Origin: Trichoplax adhaerens
Lineage: Eukaryota > Placozoa > Uniplacotomia > Trichoplacea > Trichoplacidae
Assembly (NCBI RefSeq): GCF_000150275.1
Contig: NW_002060944.1
Coordinates: 334,860-398,859, forward strand
Direction of reading: 5' to 3'
DNA length: 64,000 nucleotides
Every line of letters starts with the position of its first letter. The first letter of the stretch is position 1. Below, piece after piece: positions 62,801 to 64,000 of this stretch. A program made the position numbers and the translations under genes. The notes below the pieces were generated by a model. The model made no database searches. It was not told the origin of the DNA and worked only from the letters and a program-made list of their open reading frames with translations.

Positions 62801-63819
62801 TCACTGCTTTATATGGCATTGCAGTAAAATTAAAATAGTTGATGTTTGGATTTTATAGGAGATACAACAACGTGGAGTAAGCTTGGTCGATTGGACAATA
62901 CATTAAGAATGAGATTGATTCAACTGAGTGTATTCAAGTCTTCAGCTAATATTCCAGTCAGTTTGATTAGTATCCTGTGGCAAGAACATCCTTCGGTTGT
63001 GAGAAATGAAATTATGATAATGGAGAGGTATCATTTCGTTAAATACTACTGGGAAGATGGGAGGTGAGAAAGCGATGGCCAACAAATCTAGACGAAATTG
63101 CTTTGTATCTTCCATATTGTAAATGTAGAGTTACGATCAGAAAATACTAAGTTGGATTGTATCTGCTTACAGTATTATTAAAGCATTAGAAAACTGCCAC
63201 TTTTAAATGAGAGGAATGTTCTAAATGCACTTACTGCCTTTTAAATGGCAGAAAATATTCTAAATGTACTTACTGCATTACCAAATGTACGCTTTATTTT
63301 ATTTTAAACGATACTTCATGTTAAAATAATTGTATATAACAATTAACTTACTACAGAAAAAGTAATCGTGATTGATTCAAAGTTGACCGTTTGCTTTTTA
63401 GTATCTGATAGCAATCATAATTTAATGTATAGAATAGATCTGTAATTCTACTTTGATAAACTATTGATATGACTTTATATAGAGAATTTTGCAAAATTGA
63501 TGCGGCTATAGTCGATGATCTTCGAGAGCTCCATCCGAACCCTAGCTACTCAAATGAACTTTTAATTAATCGTTGTCAATTACGATTTGGTCGAGACTTG
63601 CGCATCATGGAAGACGATGGATATATGTACCAGCATATTATTGAACATGCTCTTACAGCGAAGAAATCGTCTATCGCTATTCATTTATTGAATGATATTA
63701 AATGGATTTCTGCCAAGATTAAAGCTTGTGGAAATATTATGACATTACTAAAGGACTATGCAAAGTGTGAAGAACAACTAGATTATATGGTAATTCTAAA
63801 ATCTTTTACAAATATGTGA
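41429..63819 (+). CDS. Giant micro-exon gene: CARD-like domain, disordered linker, Apaf-1-like C-terminus without NB-ARC
   Basis: About 64 candidate exons on one strand join into one open frame of about 2,436 codons. The first exon encodes a CARD-like fold. About 60 small internal exons (27-171 nt, one of 1188) encode a polar, probably disordered chain. The last two encode a winged-helix and a helical domain like those behind the NB-ARC ATPase of Apaf-1. Every intron up to the winged-helix exon is phase 1, and every internal exon length is a multiple of three, so exons can be skipped in any combination. No exon contains a Walker A (GxxxxGK[ST]) or Walker B motif. By domain content it would act in a death-fold or innate-immune assembly, in the cytosol. 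Alternatives: two adjacent genes (a CARD gene and a degenerate Apaf-1-like gene) joined by my model. Transcript data would decide. Confidence 0.65.
41844..44528. other. Long first intron or intergenic space
   Basis: No phase-1 exon between good splice sites was found in 2.7 kb, in contrast to the dense exons after it. It includes the perfect 18-bp palindrome CGAAAAAAGCTTTTTTCG at 42773-42790. The length leaves open that the CARD exon belongs to a separate gene, or that an NB-ARC domain was lost here. Confidence 0.45.
42773..42790. repeat. Perfect 18-bp palindrome
   Basis: CGAAAAAAGCTTTTTTCG inside the long first intron of the large gene. It could extrude as a cruciform; no function is implied. 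Confidence 0.9.
44529..50483 (+). CDS. Phase-1 micro-exon array, block I (exons 2-26)
   Basis: Exons: 44529-44594, 44795-44878, 45097-45261, 45547-45582, 45637-45696, 45769-45888, 45989-46102, 46373-46525, 46673-46735, 46905-46994, 47160-47243, 47324-47446, 47522-47629, 48028-48165, 48252-48314, 48415-48519, 48599-48703, 48817-48873, 49135-49194, 49268-49321 (weak), 49422-49592, 49674-49766, 50091-50132, 50235-50291, 50400-50483. Each enters with two bases and leaves with one, usually G before GTAA/GTAG, often as TCAG or ACAG. Some long ones (45097, 45769, 49422) contain an internal in-frame GTAGC or GTAATA donor that would shorten them. The peptide is rich in Ser, Asn, Lys, Thr and Arg without a fold I recognise. 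Introns are mostly 80-400 bp. Confidence 0.7.
50768..55637 (+). CDS. Phase-1 micro-exon array, block II (exons 27-45)
   Basis: Exons: 50768-50818, 51052-51120, 51219-51281, 51370-51408, 51487-51513, 51667-51750, 52114-52209, 52281-52367, 52484-52534, 52644-52685, 52949-53068, 53183-53215, 53278-53343, 53512-53610, 53820-53897, 54807-54956, 55037-55150, 55262-55423, 55521-55637. The same two-in, one-out split and length rule hold in all. The smallest is 27 nt. Donors at 53216 (GTTTTG) and 55638 (GTCTGA) are poor, so those exons are less sure. Peptides are Glu, Asn, Ser and Lys rich, with basic patches at 54807-54956 and 55521-55637 (KRxxR and KRKN-like runs) that could serve as nuclear or nucleic-acid-binding signals. 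Confidence 0.65.
55768..56955 (+). CDS. Exon 46: long 1188-nt exon of the large gene
   Basis: Enters with two bases after AGCAG and ends with G before GTAATA (56956), so it obeys the phase-1 rule. It encodes about 396 residues, Ser, Thr, Glu, Asp and Lys rich, with acidic-serine clusters (SSDTASYE, DDSSDSTISD, SEDT), short KK pairs and no hydrophobic core, so it is probably disordered and rich in phosphorylation sites. It is about ten times longer than its neighbours. The frame stays open to TAG at 56997 if the donor is not used, which would give a natural early-terminating isoform without the Apaf-1-like end. Confidence 0.8.
57083..62754 (+). CDS. Phase-1 micro-exon array, block III (exons 47-62)
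   Basis: Exons: 57083-57214, 57319-57348, 57418-57474 (or the 15-nt 57418-57432), 57623-57697, 57772-57834, 58037-58159, 58559-58636, 58787-58861, 59700-59771, 60175-60255, 60774-60905, 61316-61375, 61489-61527, 61988-62137, 62220-62273, 62653-62754. The rule holds in all; donors are mainly GTAAGT/GTAAAT type. Exon density falls between 58.9 and 61.9 kb. The 58037-58159 peptide (LERLAKLRGLDINDVIAAYSMTELA) looks helical and more ordered than the rest, like a small leucine-rich helical pair. The 61988-62137 peptide is basic at first (RPRPILKRSRSDP) and carries an RSRSDP motif typical of a phosphorylation-dependent 14-3-3 site. Confidence 0.65.
62859..63063 (+). CDS. Exon 63: Apaf-1-like winged-helix domain
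   Basis: Enters with two bases (phase 1) but ends phase 2 at GTGAGA. The peptide LDNTLRMRLIQLSVFK, then NIPVSLISILW, then a VVRNEI..ME helix followed by YYWEDG matches the winged-helix domain that follows NB-ARC in Apaf-1 and related NLRs (pattern LxxxxRxRxxxLSVF, IPxxxLxxLW, turn, helix, strand). The usual preceding NB-ARC/ARC1 segment is absent: the 62653-62754 exon before it shows no match. In Apaf-1 this domain packs on the nucleotide and controls opening. Confidence 0.7.
63483..63819 (+). CDS. Exon 64: Apaf-1-like helical domain, possible gene end
   Basis: Enters with one base after TATAG (63482), matching the phase-2 donor at 63064, and reads 111 codons to TGA 63817-63819. The DDGYMYQHIIEHALTAKKS segment and the following LLNDIKWISAKIKACG segment match the helical domain 2 of Apaf-1 that links the winged helix to the WD40 propeller (Y..HL..A.......LL.D..W..AK motif). 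No WD40 repeat follows in the remaining 180 bp. The TGA may be the real end, or a GTAATT donor at 63790 (phase 0) could lead to WD40 exons beyond the window. Confidence 0.7.
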
Positions 63820-64000
63820 CAGCACTAGTTGCTTTTCGAGTAGAAGAAACTGAATCGCATTCATAGCAGTATCTAAACGAACGCTTGCTCATTATTATGC
63901 AACAGAAATCCATTGCTAATAGAGGCCAAATATTTACTTAAAATTTATAAAATTCAAGTAGTGATTTTAAAATTTCTGAATTTAAATATCGGTATGAAAC

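Overview
The window is AT-rich animal nuclear DNA with short introns and consensus GT/AG splice sites. There are no bacterial gene features. An intronless rhodopsin-type receptor, an intronless kinesin-light-chain-like TPR gene, TCTP genes and an Apaf-1-related gene suggest an early-branching metazoan. A placozoan (Trichoplax/Hoilungia type) is my best guess, from gene content and base composition only.

Layout. (1) 1-8177, + strand: the 3' part of a gene made of about 37 tiny exons (mostly 36-57 nt). All are multiples of three and all are separated by phase-2 introns. (2) 8.6-13.5 kb: repeats, a 50-N assembly gap, a duplicated 642-bp segment carrying a possible first exon on the minus strand, and a minus-strand virus-like cassette (capsid-like fragment plus an unknown ORF). 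(3) 13.7-15.2 kb and 23.7-25.6 kb, minus strand: two TCTP (tpt1) genes from one duplication; the first looks degenerate. (4) 18129-20288, +: intronless TPR protein of 719 aa. (5) 26-29.2 kb: tandem repeat families, one interrupted by a 244-bp solo-LTR-like insertion. (6) 29.2-38.4 kb: no recognisable gene. (7) 38415-39395, +: intronless 7TM receptor. (8) 41429-63819, +: a very large gene of about 64 exons that fills the last third of the window.

The last gene is the most interesting. It starts with a CARD-like death-fold exon. It then runs through about 60 small exons, every one a multiple of three and flanked by phase-1 introns, that encode a polar, Ser/Asn/Lys/Glu-rich and probably disordered chain. 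It ends with two exons that resemble the winged-helix and helical domains found after the NB-ARC ATPase in Apaf-1. I see no NB-ARC domain (no P-loop) in any exon. Any internal exon could be skipped without changing frame, so the locus could produce very many linker isoforms between a death-fold and an Apaf-1-like C-terminus. The gene at 1-8177 has the same architecture in a different intron phase, so two separate frame-neutral micro-exon arrays lie about 33 kb apart. The exon models were read by eye from splice sites and open frame, and no transcript evidence was available.
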